Part shown: positions 10,872 to 22,175 of the stretch, piece after piece | How positions within the stretch are numbered: position 1 is the first letter of the stretch | Layout of the letters: every line of letters begins with the position of its first letter | NCBI GenBank assembly: GCA_009731375.1 | Contig: BJOX01000115.1 | Coordinates: 429,643 to 493,642 of the forward strand | Direction of reading: 5' to 3' | Length of the DNA stretch: 64,000 bases | From: Paulinella micropora | Taxonomy: Eukaryota; Cercozoa; Imbricatea; Euglyphida | Made by a program: the position numbers and the translations under genes | Notes under the pieces: model-generated | Databases searched by the model: none | Told to the model about the DNA's origin: nothing | Seen by the model: only the letters and a program-made list of their open reading frames with translations

Positions 10872-11105
10872 GTAGATCCACCTCGTTAAATGGATGAGCT
10901 ATCGTTTGTACGGAAAGGACGGAAGGCCACTACTACTCAAATACACCTACTTCTACATCTACATCTACTATACATCTAATTACATATAACATCTGCATAT
11001 ACGTACATGTGAGGTAATTAACCGTAATATTCGCACAATCCCATGCACAGTCTACATCTTGTGTATTTACTACAAAGACCTACGAGAGAGGGGAGACACG
11101 TCATG

Positions 11106-11138
<33 letters not shown>

Positions 11139-11290
11139 CCTGGTACTAGGAAGCTTTGGTATTGCCTGTATCAGTCCCTTCCGTGCAAACATCACGGCTT
11201 AGCTGGGCATCGGGTTAATACTTTACCCACAGACTTCCTGGTTGACGAAATCAGAAGCTCCTTTTTTCTGACATTAGTCGATATTTCATC
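11139..11290 (+). repeat. 152-bp direct repeat, copy 1
   Basis: Starts CCTGGTACTAGGAAGC and ends GATATTTCATC. An almost identical copy is at 11685-11836. Copy 1 is preceded by a CTAT array and copy 2 is followed by one. Probably a segmental duplication of a repeat unit. Confidence 0.8.
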
Positions 11291-11684
11291 AGTTGATCTT
11301 ATCACTTACTCTACGGAATGAACCAAGGCCACTTGAGGTGTCACTGACCCTCTCTTGGGCTTGGTTTTTTGAAATGGGTGCCATCTGTCGACAGACAGAG
11401 AATTAGGGGATGGTGTGGGTGTGCTGGGCCCGTGGTGGGGTGCCTTATGTGTGCCTAGCCATACGCCTATAAGTCACATGCCGAAATAGCGACGGGAAGC
11501 ACAATCCTGTTCCCTCAGGGTGCCCTTTCTCGCTTGTTGAGCCCGGAATAAAACCCACAGTGCTCTGTCGGTTTATACTAGACTGTCGAACAGTCTCGAA
11601 ACTCCATCTGCTTACTGGGCCCTCTGTAATGGAGGTGGGAGCTCGTTCTGCAAGGGGCGCTTTATGGAACGAGCCCTGGCCCCG

Positions 11685-11833
11685 CCTGGTACTAGGAAGC
11701 TTTGGTATTGCCTGTATCAGTCCCTTCCGTGCAAACATCACGGCTTAGCTGGGCATCGGGTTAATACTTTACCCACAGACTTCCTGGTTGACGAAATCAG
11801 AAGCTCCTTTTTTCTGACATTAGTCGATATTTC

Positions 11834-11836
<3 letters not shown>
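11685..11836 (+). repeat. 152-bp direct repeat, copy 2
   Basis: Second copy of 11139-11290, running straight into the large CTAT array. The 395 bp between the copies has no recognisable gene. Confidence 0.8.
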
Positions 11837-11896
<60 letters not shown>

Positions 11897-11907
11897 CAAT
11901 CTATCCA

Positions 11908-11977
<70 letters not shown>

Positions 11978-12009
11978 ATCCATCTCTCTATCCATCCATC
12001 TATCTATGC

Positions 12010-12072
<63 letters not shown>

Positions 12073-12178
12073 GGGGCTTAGTGCCCATTTCCAGCCCGCT
12101 GCCCAGTCGCCGATTGGCGGCAGGGTGGAATGGATGCCTTGTCTTCGATATGCTGAGCTGATAGACCAAACATCTATC

Positions 12179-12251
<73 letters not shown>

Positions 12252-12272
12252 CATCCATCCATCCATCCATCC

Positions 12273-12319
<47 letters not shown>

Positions 12320-12337
12320 GATCTCTATCCATCTCTC

Positions 12338-12391
<54 letters not shown>

Positions 12392-12495
12392 CTATCTATC
12401 TCTATCTATCTATCTACCTATCTCTCTATCCTCTCTCTCTCTCTATCTATCTATCCATCCATCCATCCATCCATCCATGTATCTATCTATCTATG

Positions 12496-12572
<77 letters not shown>

Positions 12573-12875
12573 CTATTTATCTATCTATATCTATCCATCT
12601 CTCCATCTGTCCATCTTCCTCTCTCTCTACATATATATATATATATAATATATATACCCATCTACCTATCTATCATCTATCTATCTATCTATCGATAATA
12701 ATTCAAAAAAATCATATCTATTATCTATCTATCTATTTATCTATCTATCGATTTATCTACATATCTATCTATCTATCTACTTATCTATCCATCGATCTAT
12801 CTATCTATCGATATGCTGATCGAGGGGCAAACCACGTGTGCTCGAACATACATGTTTACCTGTTTATGCTGACAG

Positions 12876-12914
<39 letters not shown>

Positions 12915-12970
12915 GTAGATAGATAGATTAGATAGATTAGATAGATAGATAGATAGATAGAATAGATAGA

Positions 12971-13001
<31 letters not shown>

Positions 13002-13050
13002 TATAGATAGATATGTAGATAAATAGATAGAAAAATATAGATATGTATAT
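11837..13050. repeat. Long (CTAT)n array, then (GATA)n
   Basis: CTAT with CCAT and CTCT interruptions to about 12820, then the complementary GATA from about 12876 to 13015, a head-to-head arrangement. Repeat C copy 2 (12081-12171) is embedded. A 40-bp segment TGTTAAAGCATTATCAAGAA recurs at 13056 and 13212. All long open frames here are artefacts. Confidence 0.9.
12081..12171 (-). repeat. Dispersed repeat C, copy 2
   Basis: Inverted diverged copy of 3681-3776, bounded on both sides by CTAT arrays. Confidence 0.65.
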
Positions 13051-13365
13051 ATAGATGTTAAAGCATTATCAAGAACGTGCGGTCAAGGTGGGGCATATAT
13101 ATGTTTATGTATACATGTATATATAATATAAATATATATAATACAATACAGATATAAAATATTTTCATATATGTACATGTTTATGTATAAATTTATTTGT
13201 TGTATGTAGGTGTTAAAGCATTATCAAGAAGGTGCGGTCAAGTGGGGGCAGAGTCCCAAGGCAAAAAAGCCTCCAGCTATGTAAACATATACATTACATG
13301 TGTATATTTACATATACATACACATATACATTTACATGCGCATATGTAGTCACAGCAAAGGGGTA

Positions 13366-13380
13366 TACATATACATACAC

Positions 13381-13429
<49 letters not shown>

Positions 13430-13432
13430 CAC

Positions 13433-13501
<69 letters not shown>

Positions 13502-13504
13502 AGA
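13366..13504. repeat. (ATACAT)n hexanucleotide array
   Basis: Array of ATACAT-type units. A second array of the same unit at 13862-13985 lies on the other side of the copia fragment, so the retroelement piece appears embedded in a once continuous array. Confidence 0.85.
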
Positions 13505-13852
13505 TAGAGAGGGTGATGAGGGCATGACATTAAGGATAGATGGAGCTCTATATGGCGCGCCACAGGCAGGTAGGAGATGGTATGATATATTAGCGCCAAA
13601 GCTAGAGAAGTTAGGCTTAAGACTATTAGACTCAGACCTATGTATGTTCGTTGAGAACGATAAACCTATAAGAGATGCAACCATTGGCATATTTCATGTT
13701 GACGATTTAATCTTTTCCGCACCTAACGAACGAGCGTGAAATAAGTTTGCGACTCAGTTAGAGAAGTTGTATCCGCTAAAGCGCTTAGGAGTAGCCCAAG
13801 AGTTTAAGGGGATAGAAATAGTACAGGAGGGAGGACGCATTTTGCTACATAC
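13505..13852 (+). pseudogene. Ty1/copia reverse transcriptase fragment
   Basis: Open frame with GALYGAPQAGRRWYD (the copia LYG.KQ.PR.WY block), LRLLDSDLCMFV and FHVDDLIFSAPNE (the YVDD catalytic box with H for Y). An in-frame TGA at 13737-13739 interrupts it, after which the same frame continues with [20 protein letters not shown], the next conserved copia block. Only about 115 codons of the RT survive; no integrase, RNase H or LTR is nearby. It is flanked on both sides by ATACAT arrays. I regard it as a dead fragment. Confidence 0.85.
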
Positions 13853-13891
13853 ATGTATAAATACATATATACATACATATACATATACATG

Positions 13892-13938
<47 letters not shown>

Positions 13939-13946
13939 GTACATAA

Positions 13947-13982
<36 letters not shown>

Positions 13983-14204
13983 GCGTATACGAATGCATAC
14001 GTGGCCACAGAGTCCGAAGGCAAAAAGCATACAACAAAGACTGACCTTGCGTCATTCGATCATGGTTCAACGTCAAATGGGAACCTCCGCACTTTCTGCA
14101 TTGGATGGGCATCCTATATATAAATACATACACACACACATATATATATACTGACATAATGTACAAGTATATGCATACATTTGCAGGTATATACATGCAA
14201 ATAT

Positions 14205-14229
14205 ATTACGAGAGAGAGAGAGAGAGAAA

Positions 14230-14266
<37 letters not shown>

Positions 14267-14322
14267 GGAGAGAGAGAGAAGCGAGAGAGAGAGAGAAAGA
14301 GAGAGAAAGAGAGACAAAAAAA

Positions 14323-14354
<32 letters not shown>

Positions 14355-14430
14355 AAAAAAAAAAAAAAAGAGAGAGAGAGAGAGAGAGAAAGAGAGTGAG
14401 AAAGAGAGAGAGAAAGAGAGAGAGAAAGAG

Positions 14431-14478
<48 letters not shown>

Positions 14479-14480
14479 TT
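14205..14480. repeat. (GA)n with poly-A core
   Basis: GA-rich purine tract with a poly-A centre (14317-14368), all purines for about 270 nt. Such homopurine runs can form triplex DNA. No gene is seen between 13853 and 14643. Confidence 0.85.
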
Positions 14481-14585
14481 ACTAATAATAATATAAACAA
14501 TAATAATAATAATAATAGACTTATCAGTCAATTGGCCTTTGATCCTGTCGGACATGTGCCTCCATTGGTAGCACGGGGCCGTTCG

Positions 14586-14643
<58 letters not shown>

Positions 14644-14644
<1 letters not shown>

Positions 14645-14799
14645 GTGCTTCTCTGTCATGGCTGCAAATCTGCACATGCGCCTCCATCGTCTCACCCGTG
14701 AGGGGAGTACGAAGAATTGACGATAGGCTGTAATGACACCCCCGCAAGGGCAGTTCCAACACTTCCAGACGGACCGGTATGTTCAATGAAAATACTGGT
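14644..14799 (-). repeat. SINE 3' body, truncated by gap
   Basis: Minus-strand SINE body up to AATACTGGT, where the gap at 14800 begins. Small deletions relative to the 4163 copy (CTGTCATGGCTGCAAATC). Confidence 0.75.
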
Positions 14800-15333
14800 N
14801 NNNNNNNNNNNNNNNNNNNNNNNNNNNNNNNNNNNNNNNNNNNNNNNNNNNNNNNNNNNNNNNNNNNNNNNNNNNNNNNNNNNNNNNNNNNNNNNNNNNN
14901 NNNNNNNNNNNNNNNNNNNNNNNNNNNNNNNNNNNNNNNNNNNNNNNNNNNNNNNNNNNNNNNNNNNNNNNNNNNNNNNNNNNNNNNNNNNNNNNNNNNN
15001 NNNNNNNNNNNNNNNNNNNNNNNNNNNNNNNNNNNNNNNNNNNNNNNNNNNNNNNNNNNNNNNNNNNNNNNNNNNNNNNNNNNNNNNNNNNNNNNNNNNN
15101 NNNNNNNNNNNNNNNNNNNNNNNNNNNNNNNNNNNNNNNNNNNNNNNNNNNNNNNNNNNNNNNNNNNNNNNNNNNNNNNNNNNNNNNNNNNNNNNNNNNN
15201 NNNNNNNNNNNNNNNNNNNNNNNNNNNNNNNNNNNNNNNNNNNNNNNNNNNNNNNNNNNNNNNNNNNNNNNNNNNNNNNNNNNNNNNNNNNNNNNNNNNN
15301 NNNNNNNNNNNNNNNNNNNNNNNNNNNNNNNNN
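14800..15333. other. Assembly gap, 534 N
   Basis: Unsequenced. It separates a SINE copy from a (TAA)n array. Confidence 0.95.
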
Positions 15334-16330
<997 letters not shown>

Positions 16331-16785
16331 GTGCCACTACAAGACACTTTTTCAAGACATACCCCACCCCACCACAGAGACACACACCGGCCGGCCCGGA
16401 GGGACAAAATGGCAATTAAAACCGCTACATTTATACATTTTGGCTTAAGGTCCGGTCGCTGGTGGCCACACATTCGTTGGCCGAACGAGTGGACACCTGG
16501 GACCAGTGATACCAGGTAAAAATTTTGCATTTATCAGAAATTAAAGTAATAAAAATATAGACACATACAGGATAACAAATGTAGGAGAAGGTAAGTACCT
16601 TTTTTAGGGTGTTATTTTTTTCAGAAAATGCCCCGCCTAAAAAAGGTTATTCAGCCCAAATCATCATAAAAACATCATACGAAATCATAAAGACAGCTAT
16701 AGACGAAATAGAGAAATCTGAGAGAATAATTTAATTAATTATTTTACATTTATAAAAATATATTAACTATAATATAATACAGAAG

Positions 16786-16983
16786 ATGCCAAGACCAAAA
16801 CTGTACGAAGGAGAAGCGAGACGAAAGAGAAATAACGAGAAGGCTCTCGCATACTACTACCGCCACCAAGAAAGGCTGAAGGAGGAAAGAAAAGCAAAAG
16901 CATTAAAGCAAAAGCAAGAACTAGAGGAATATAAAAGGAAGATACACGAGCTGGAAGATAGACTGAGTAAAATACAGGTTTAA
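16786..16983 (+). CDS. Small basic coiled-coil protein
   Basis: 65 codons starting at an ATG that follows a very AT-rich leader with TATA-like strings. The sequence is strongly basic (YEGEARRKRNNEKALAYYYR) and then heptad-like (LEEYKRKIHELEDRLSKIQ), suggesting a short coiled coil that could dimerise and bind nucleic acid. It precedes the polymerase on the same strand with 135 bp between them. I do not recognise the family. A DNA-binding regulator or an accessory to protein priming are possibilities, not demonstrated. The leader 16560-16785 also contains an open frame (GYSAQIIIKTSYEIIKTA) that I could not assign. Confidence 0.55.
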   Translation: MPRPKLYEGEARRKRNNEKALAYYYRHQERLKEERKAKALKQKQELEEYKRKIHELEDRLSKIQV

Positions 16984-17118
16984 GTCCTTTTAATTTTTTT
17001 TCAGTCCCGGTAAAAATATTTTTCATCTAAAGACATAAGCGCCATATAATAACGGTAAAAACATTAATTAATTATTTTTGGAAAAAGTATCTTACCTAAG
17101 ATATACATAACTGTAAAA

Positions 17119-20100
17119 ATGTCCAAACCACAACTACCACCAAGACCAAACAAAACACACGTGGAGCTACTTCAAGCTAAGGCTAAGCTTAGAAAGGTTG
17201 AAACGAAAGATAAAAGAAACCGCCGGGAACTTTTATCTAACATCCGTAGCAATACAAGAGTAAATCTTCGAGAGGCTAAGACAAGGGAAGCGAAGCAACG
17301 AGAATTTAGAGCATACAATTATAAGGTTATAAGAAGTAATCGTTTGAACTCTCTCACATACTATTTTAAAAACCTTGATATAAGTTTCTACGATACTGAC
17401 AGATTGGAAGAGAAAGTATTGATACCGGCTATAAGAAATGCTAGGAGCCGATGTATGACTAATAATTCAGATGTTAATATATCTATAACATACAGCACCA
17501 TACCTGGGGAAAGATACGACCACTATTACAAAAAGCAAACATTTAACTCTTTCTTACTCCGCGAATATGACACCAAGTTTATTGACGCTCTTAACGAGTT
17601 CAACATAAGCAACATAGAAGCGGGCGAGAATGGATACGAAAGAGATATCAAATTTGTTGAAATAGTATTTGTTCAAGAGAATGGCGGAGGATGTTATGAA
17701 GGAAAAAAGGAGAAGCGGGAAAAAGTTGAAGAGGGAAGGAAGATATCACCACCAAGCAAAAACAATAACTGCCTATTCTTCCTGTGTAAGGATATACTCA
17801 ACATTCATCCGATTAACAAGAACCAATGTAATATTATTAGAAGCGAGTTTAAACTAGAACCTAATTCACCGATACCGTTTTCCATAGCAGTTGAAATCTT
17901 AAACAAGTACATAAAAGAAGGTAAAACGTACGAATTAACAAATGCGATAACAAAGGACGTCATACGAACGAGTAATGACTGCGAAGAGACAGACAAACTA
18001 ATATTTCTAGAAAATAACCACTATTATGGACTAGAAAAACAGTTTAAGAAGAAATGTGAGGACTGCCTGCGAGTTTATCTTAATAAGCACACATGCGACC
18101 TTAACAGAAAGCACTTCGTAGATAGACGGTTAAAAAAGAATGATAAAAGAAGCTTGCTGACCGACTTCTACCCANNNNNNNNNNTGAAGACCACATCAAC
18201 AACGACAGCATAATTCATTACGACTTGGAAACTTGGAGGAATAAAGAAATAGCGGACGGCTTCGATATCCACGATTGCTACATAGTCGGATACACACAAG
18301 GCGGCGAATGCTTTCAATACATAGCCGGAGAAGATTGTATAAGTAAATTCGTCGACCTTCTCATTGAACGAGGTAAGAAGATAAAGGAGGGATGGGTAAA
18401 ACCACTCAAACGAAGCAGAAATAAGAAAAAGGACGAACAACCAATTCTGTATGTTAACGCTTTCAACGGGGCGAACTTCGACCACTACTTCATACACCAA
18501 GAATTAATAAGAAGAGGTATTAAGATTAAAGCGTCAAAAATTAATAACGGCTCTATCATTAGTTTAGAGTTTGAAAATATTAAGATGTGGGATATGTGTA
18601 AGCACACTCAGGGAAGTCTAAAAGCTAATCTCGAAAGTATGGGCTGCGACGTTATGAAGGGAGACTTCGACCACGATACGAAAGCCAGCAGATGGGAGGA
18701 TATGGACGCCAAGACGAGGCAAGAGTGCTTAGACTATTTGAAAAACGATGTTATGGGTTTGAAGGAGTTATACGACAAAATAAACACTGCTATCTACGCC
18801 ACACATAAAGTCAATATTTCATCATATTTCTCAACTTCCAGCCTGGCTTTCAATATATGGAAAAAATACATACACAAAAAACACGAGGTAAGACTTCCAA
18901 AGATAAAGGAAGAGTTAGCCTTTAGAAAAGCGATTATCGGCGGAAGAACTTACCCGTCTAAGAGGCGGTTCATTTCAGCTCAGTATGAACGATACCTTCA
19001 AAAGCAGACCACATTTGACGACATAGACGATTATCTCGTGGATGCCGATGTGGTTTCGTTGTATCCAACCGCGATGTTAAATGAGTTTATGGTTGGCGAC
19101 ATAATAGAAACGATTGGACCGTTCGACCCGCGAAACCTTCCACTCGGTATCTATAACCTCGATTACATTTCTCCGAAAAATATACTACACTCCAGAATTG
19201 GACAGCGAGACCGCATGGGTTCTCTTAAATGGCGGCTAGAGGATATGAAGGACCAATGGCTGACGAGTGTAGATATTATCGATATGGTAGCCGAGGGTTA
19301 TACGGTAAGCATTAATAAAGGATACTACTCAGCCCGCGGAGAACAAGTTTTCACCAAATACATAGACGATATGTTCAAGGCGAAGGAAGACGCGGAGAAA
19401 GGTACCCCGCAATATTTGCTAGCCAAGTTGTTTATGAATAGTCTATACGGCAAGATGATACAAAAGCCAATCCCTTCAAAAACAGCGTATATAACTACTA
19501 ACGACGAATACTGGAAATTTTGGAACCGCAACCAAATAACCGACATAGTAAAATTCGTCGATAAGGATGGGAAGGACTTATGGTATTTAACAGGCCTCCC
19601 TCGTAATCCAGTGATATTAGAAGAAAGCATAACCAAGCCGACACACTACGGGGCATTCATACTAGCATACAGCCGTCGTATTATGTACAAGTATATGAAG
19701 GAGGCTAACCCGAATGGGAGCATTGCCGATGACTTCTATTACACCGATACCGACAGCTTACAAATCCACGCGAGATGTGCCAAGTATGTAAAGAATATGG
19801 GGAATAAGAAACTCGGCGGTATTGGAGACGATTTAGGCGATGGATGTAAAATTATAAGAGCCTCGTGGATAGCTCCGAAATTGTATATGTTAGAATTTAC
19901 AACGAAGGACGCCTTTACGGAAGGAATGACCAAGAACGACTTAAAGCATAAAGCGAAGGGAGTTCATATTGAAGTGGTAAATGGCGTTAAAAGATACTTC
20001 CACTTTAGGGGTAAAGGATTGGAGGCGAAGCAACTCAACCCCGCTATATTTGATAAGATGGACAAAGGCGGGTCGGTTGAAAATGTCAAGGACTTCCAAA

Positions 20101-20264
20101 TGAAAAAAATACATATGAACAGAAACAGCAAACAGCAACAAGTCCCGCATTTTAGTATAATACACAACCAAAACATAAAAAAACAAGTTAATGAGAATAA
20201 ATGGGCGGGCCGTGAGTTTATTAACGATAACGACAGCATCCCGCTCGGCTTTAAACTTAATTAA
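17119..20264 (+). CDS. Protein-primed family B DNA polymerase (pPolB), E1
   Basis: Replicative polymerase of about 1,045 codons, split in the record by a 10-N gap at 18175-18184 that puts the two halves in different frames. Right of the gap the frame resumes with IIHYDLETWRN (exonuclease motif I), then NAFNGANFDHYF (Exo II) and YLKNDVMGLKELYD (Exo III). Polymerase motifs follow in order: DADVVSLYPTAML (motif A), LFMNSLYGKM (motif B) and YYTDTDSLQ (motif C with the catalytic DTD). The N-terminal 350 residues are basic, with a CxxC...HxC cluster near the gap, where a terminal-protein-like or finger domain could sit. Such enzymes replicate linear viral genomes from a protein primer. It resembles PLV/virophage polymerases more than the Polinton-type polymerase in E2. 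The frame break is most likely an assembly artefact. Confidence 0.92.
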
Positions 20265-20954
20265 TCATAGATATATTTTTTTGGCTCCTCTACCCTTGAA
20301 GCTTCTAATAGTATGAACTCCCCTCGTCGGCTTCACTAACTTAGATTTTACCGCCGTCGCCCCTAGTAATGACACGGGGTCGAATGCGGTTCGGTAGTTC
20401 GTGGTTAGCTTCGCCGTCTTCGCCCTCTTTCCTTTCGGATTTACCCTAGCGGCTACTCTATCAATTACTCCTTCAATGAGGTCCTTCGTGCTACTACCTT
20501 TGTTGTATGTGGTCGCCCTTACTCCCGTCTGGCGGCTCAGGTCTTTCGCTATCGTCCCGCCAAGGCTATGCCCCGTCAGCTCCACGTTATCCTTACCATA
20601 TTTCTTTATGACGTCATCAACTAGCTTCTGCTCTTCTTTATATCTCGGAGTTCTTTTTAATACTCCCTTTACCAGCGCGACGTCGGTTAGCAGGTCCCTC
20701 TTATCCGCACTCCCTCTAAATGCGACAATAGCTTTACCATCTTTCTCATACACTGTCGATTTTTCTTTGCTGGCGACAGGCTTCCATCCGTCGGCCCCTT
20801 TTCGTTCAGACGAGGGCGAATAGACATCCTCAGACAACTCAGCGCTACCGCCTTTTTGCCTTCTGTACGACTTGCCAGCCTTTTTCAGTGCCTCCCCGTA
20901 GCTTATACCATGTTTAGCGGAGTAAGCCTTTACGAAGACAATCCACTCTGACAT
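20265..20954 (-). CDS. Class 3 lipase-like alpha/beta hydrolase
   Basis: 229 aa, convergent with the polymerase (its stop abuts the polymerase stop). The nucleophile elbow VELTGHSLGGTIAKDL (Ser in GHSLG) and the upstream oxyanion-hole block KAIVAFRGSADKRDLLTD are typical of lipase class 3. A downstream Asp (TAFDPVSLL) and His (RGVHTIRSF) can complete the triad. The first 40 residues carry WIVFVKAYSAKHGISYGEA followed by a basic KKAGKSYRRQKGG stretch, a short N-terminal module of a kind I associate with giant-virus and PLV proteins. No signal peptide is seen. Probable role: membrane lipid hydrolysis during entry or exit, possibly from within the virion. Confidence 0.82.
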   Translation of the reverse strand: MSEWIVFVKAYSAKHGISYGEALKKAGKSYRRQKGGSAELSEDVYSPSSERKGADGWKPVASKEKSTVYEKDGKAIVAFRGSADKRDLLTDVALVKGVLKRTPRYKEEQKLVDDVIKKYGKDNVELTGHSLGGTIAKDLSRQTGVRATTYNKGSSTKDLIEGVIDRVAARVNPKGKRAKTAKLTTNYRTAFDPVSLLGATAVKSKLVKPTRGVHTIRSFKGRGAKKIYL

Positions 20955-21015
20955 GAGGTATATTATTTAATTTTTAGTTTTTTTCCTTCCTACTATATAC
21001 CCCCACCACCATAAT

Positions 21016-21297
21016 ATGTCTACCCTTACTAGACTGTGTGAGAAGTTCCAAAAACTTTCTATCGAAGGCGAAAAAAAATCCTTCTCGTTGGAAGATGTCC
21101 AAAAGGTAATCCACGACGAAATAAAAGCGATTGAAGAAATGAGAAATGCTCAGCCAAAAGACGTGTTCCACTTTGGTAAATATAAGGGTAAAAAAATAGA
21201 AGACATTGCCAAGATTGACAAGCCATATATTGAATGGTTAGTTCGTCAGCCGTGGTGTAGTAATAAAGACGAATTGAAAAAATATTTATTTATATAA
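21016..21297 (+). CDS. ExoX C-terminal-like small protein A
   Basis: 93 aa. The C-terminal half reads FHFGKYKGKKIEDIAKIDKP and then YIEWLVRQPW, the pattern of the small domain at the C-terminus of exonuclease X-type proteins (DUF3820-like: FGK.KG....I....P.Y..WL). The N-terminal half is helical and charged. There is no exonuclease catalytic domain. Divergent from the lipase gene with 61 bp between them. A paralogue follows immediately (21308). Likely a DNA-end or protein-binding accessory; the function is not known. Confidence 0.6.
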   Translation: MSTLTRLCEKFQKLSIEGEKKSFSLEDVQKVIHDEIKAIEEMRNAQPKDVFHFGKYKGKKIEDIAKIDKPYIEWLVRQPWCSNKDELKKYLFI

Positions 21298-21307
21298 TAT
21301 AGGTACA

Positions 21308-21496
21308 ATGAGCGAAGCCGAAGCAAAAAAAGAAATTCCAGACGAAGAGGAAGAAGTAAATAAAACTCTACAATATGGAAAATATATACATAAAAAAATT
21401 GAAGATGTTGCCAAGATTGATAAGCCGTATCTCGAATGGCTAGTTCAACAGCCTTGGTTTAAGAATAAAGATGAAGTGAAAAAGTATTTACCGTAG
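21308..21496 (+). CDS. ExoX C-terminal-like small protein B (tandem paralogue)
   Basis: 62 aa with the same core, LQYGKYIHKKIEDVAKIDKP and YLEWLVQQPWFKNKDEVKKY, preceded by an acidic N-terminus. It starts 10 bp after its paralogue ends, so it is a tandem duplication. Its last 9 bp overlap the 3' end of the convergent gene at 21488-22126. Confidence 0.55.
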   Translation: MSEAEAKKEIPDEEEEVNKTLQYGKYIHKKIEDVAKIDKPYLEWLVQQPWFKNKDEVKKYLP

Positions 21497-22126
21497 AAAA
21501 TACATCTTACCTCTAATATTGATTTCTTTTTTTATTACTCGTAATATCGCTTTCTGTTTATGGAATTCGCTAAACTTAGTAAAATGCGGTTCTTTCAATA
21601 AGCCGTCTTCAACTTCTACTTCTCTATTAACTTCCAGGTATTGTTGGAGGATGTCTTTGAATTGTATGAGGTCAAAATGGTGGTCGATATGGACATTAAC
21701 CCGCTCATATATATCTCCACTTATTTCGCATATGTATCTGGGTTCTACAAATACATCAATAGCCACGAGGTCGAGATATTCTTGTATTTGCGGTCTTATC
21801 GTATTCCTGCTCGCGTCTTTTATTAATCTCGCCATTTTTTTTGTTTCACTGAGCCCCATGATATCGACGCAGCAATTCCACGAAAACTGCTTACCATCCG
21901 AACGAAAGTGTTTGCTTCCTGTCTTCGAATTACTTCCAACGTCAATGACGCCATCTTTTATGCCCGGATGATGAGTTATAAGGTCTCGCACGAAATCACT
22001 ATCTTCTGGGTTAAGTACTTCTCCATCAGCGTATTTGCTTATAATTCCTCTTATGTGGGTTTTGATAGACGCTTTTGTGAGAAACCTCAGCCCTCCAATA
22101 CGGTATAACTTACGACGGTAAAACAT
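21488..22126 (-). CDS. DCL / DUF3223-like protein
   Basis: 212 aa. Residues from about 20 read KTHIRGIISKYADGEVLNPE, DSDFVRDLITHHPG, then a core ending RSDGKQFSWNCCVDI, and further down VHIDHHFDLIQFKDILQQYL. This order (LN.ED..F...L..HP, then DG...FSW..C, then DHH...F..I) matches the DCL/DUF3223 family of plants, bacteria and large DNA viruses, whose plant members act in rRNA processing. What it does in a virus is unknown. A possible AATATA-type upstream element lies just before the ATG. Confidence 0.6.
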   Translation of the reverse strand: MFYRRKLYRIGGLRFLTKASIKTHIRGIISKYADGEVLNPEDSDFVRDLITHHPGIKDGVIDVGSNSKTGSKHFRSDGKQFSWNCCVDIMGLSETKKMARLIKDASRNTIRPQIQEYLDLVAIDVFVEPRYICEISGDIYERVNVHIDHHFDLIQFKDILQQYLEVNREVEVEDGLLKEPHFTKFSEFHKQKAILRVIKKEINIRGKMYFLR

Positions 22127-22175
22127 ATTACTATATTATTATATTAGAAAAAATTATTACAAAATTAATTAAATA

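Noticed and set aside
11664-12886. ORFs of up to 253 codons made of repeated S-I-Y-L
   Set aside because: Pure (CTAT)n translation.
16560-16785. 35-nt intron (GTAAGT...TTTTTTCAG) before a short open frame
   Set aside because: Too short for a normal intron, and the frame has no recognisable protein; left unassigned.
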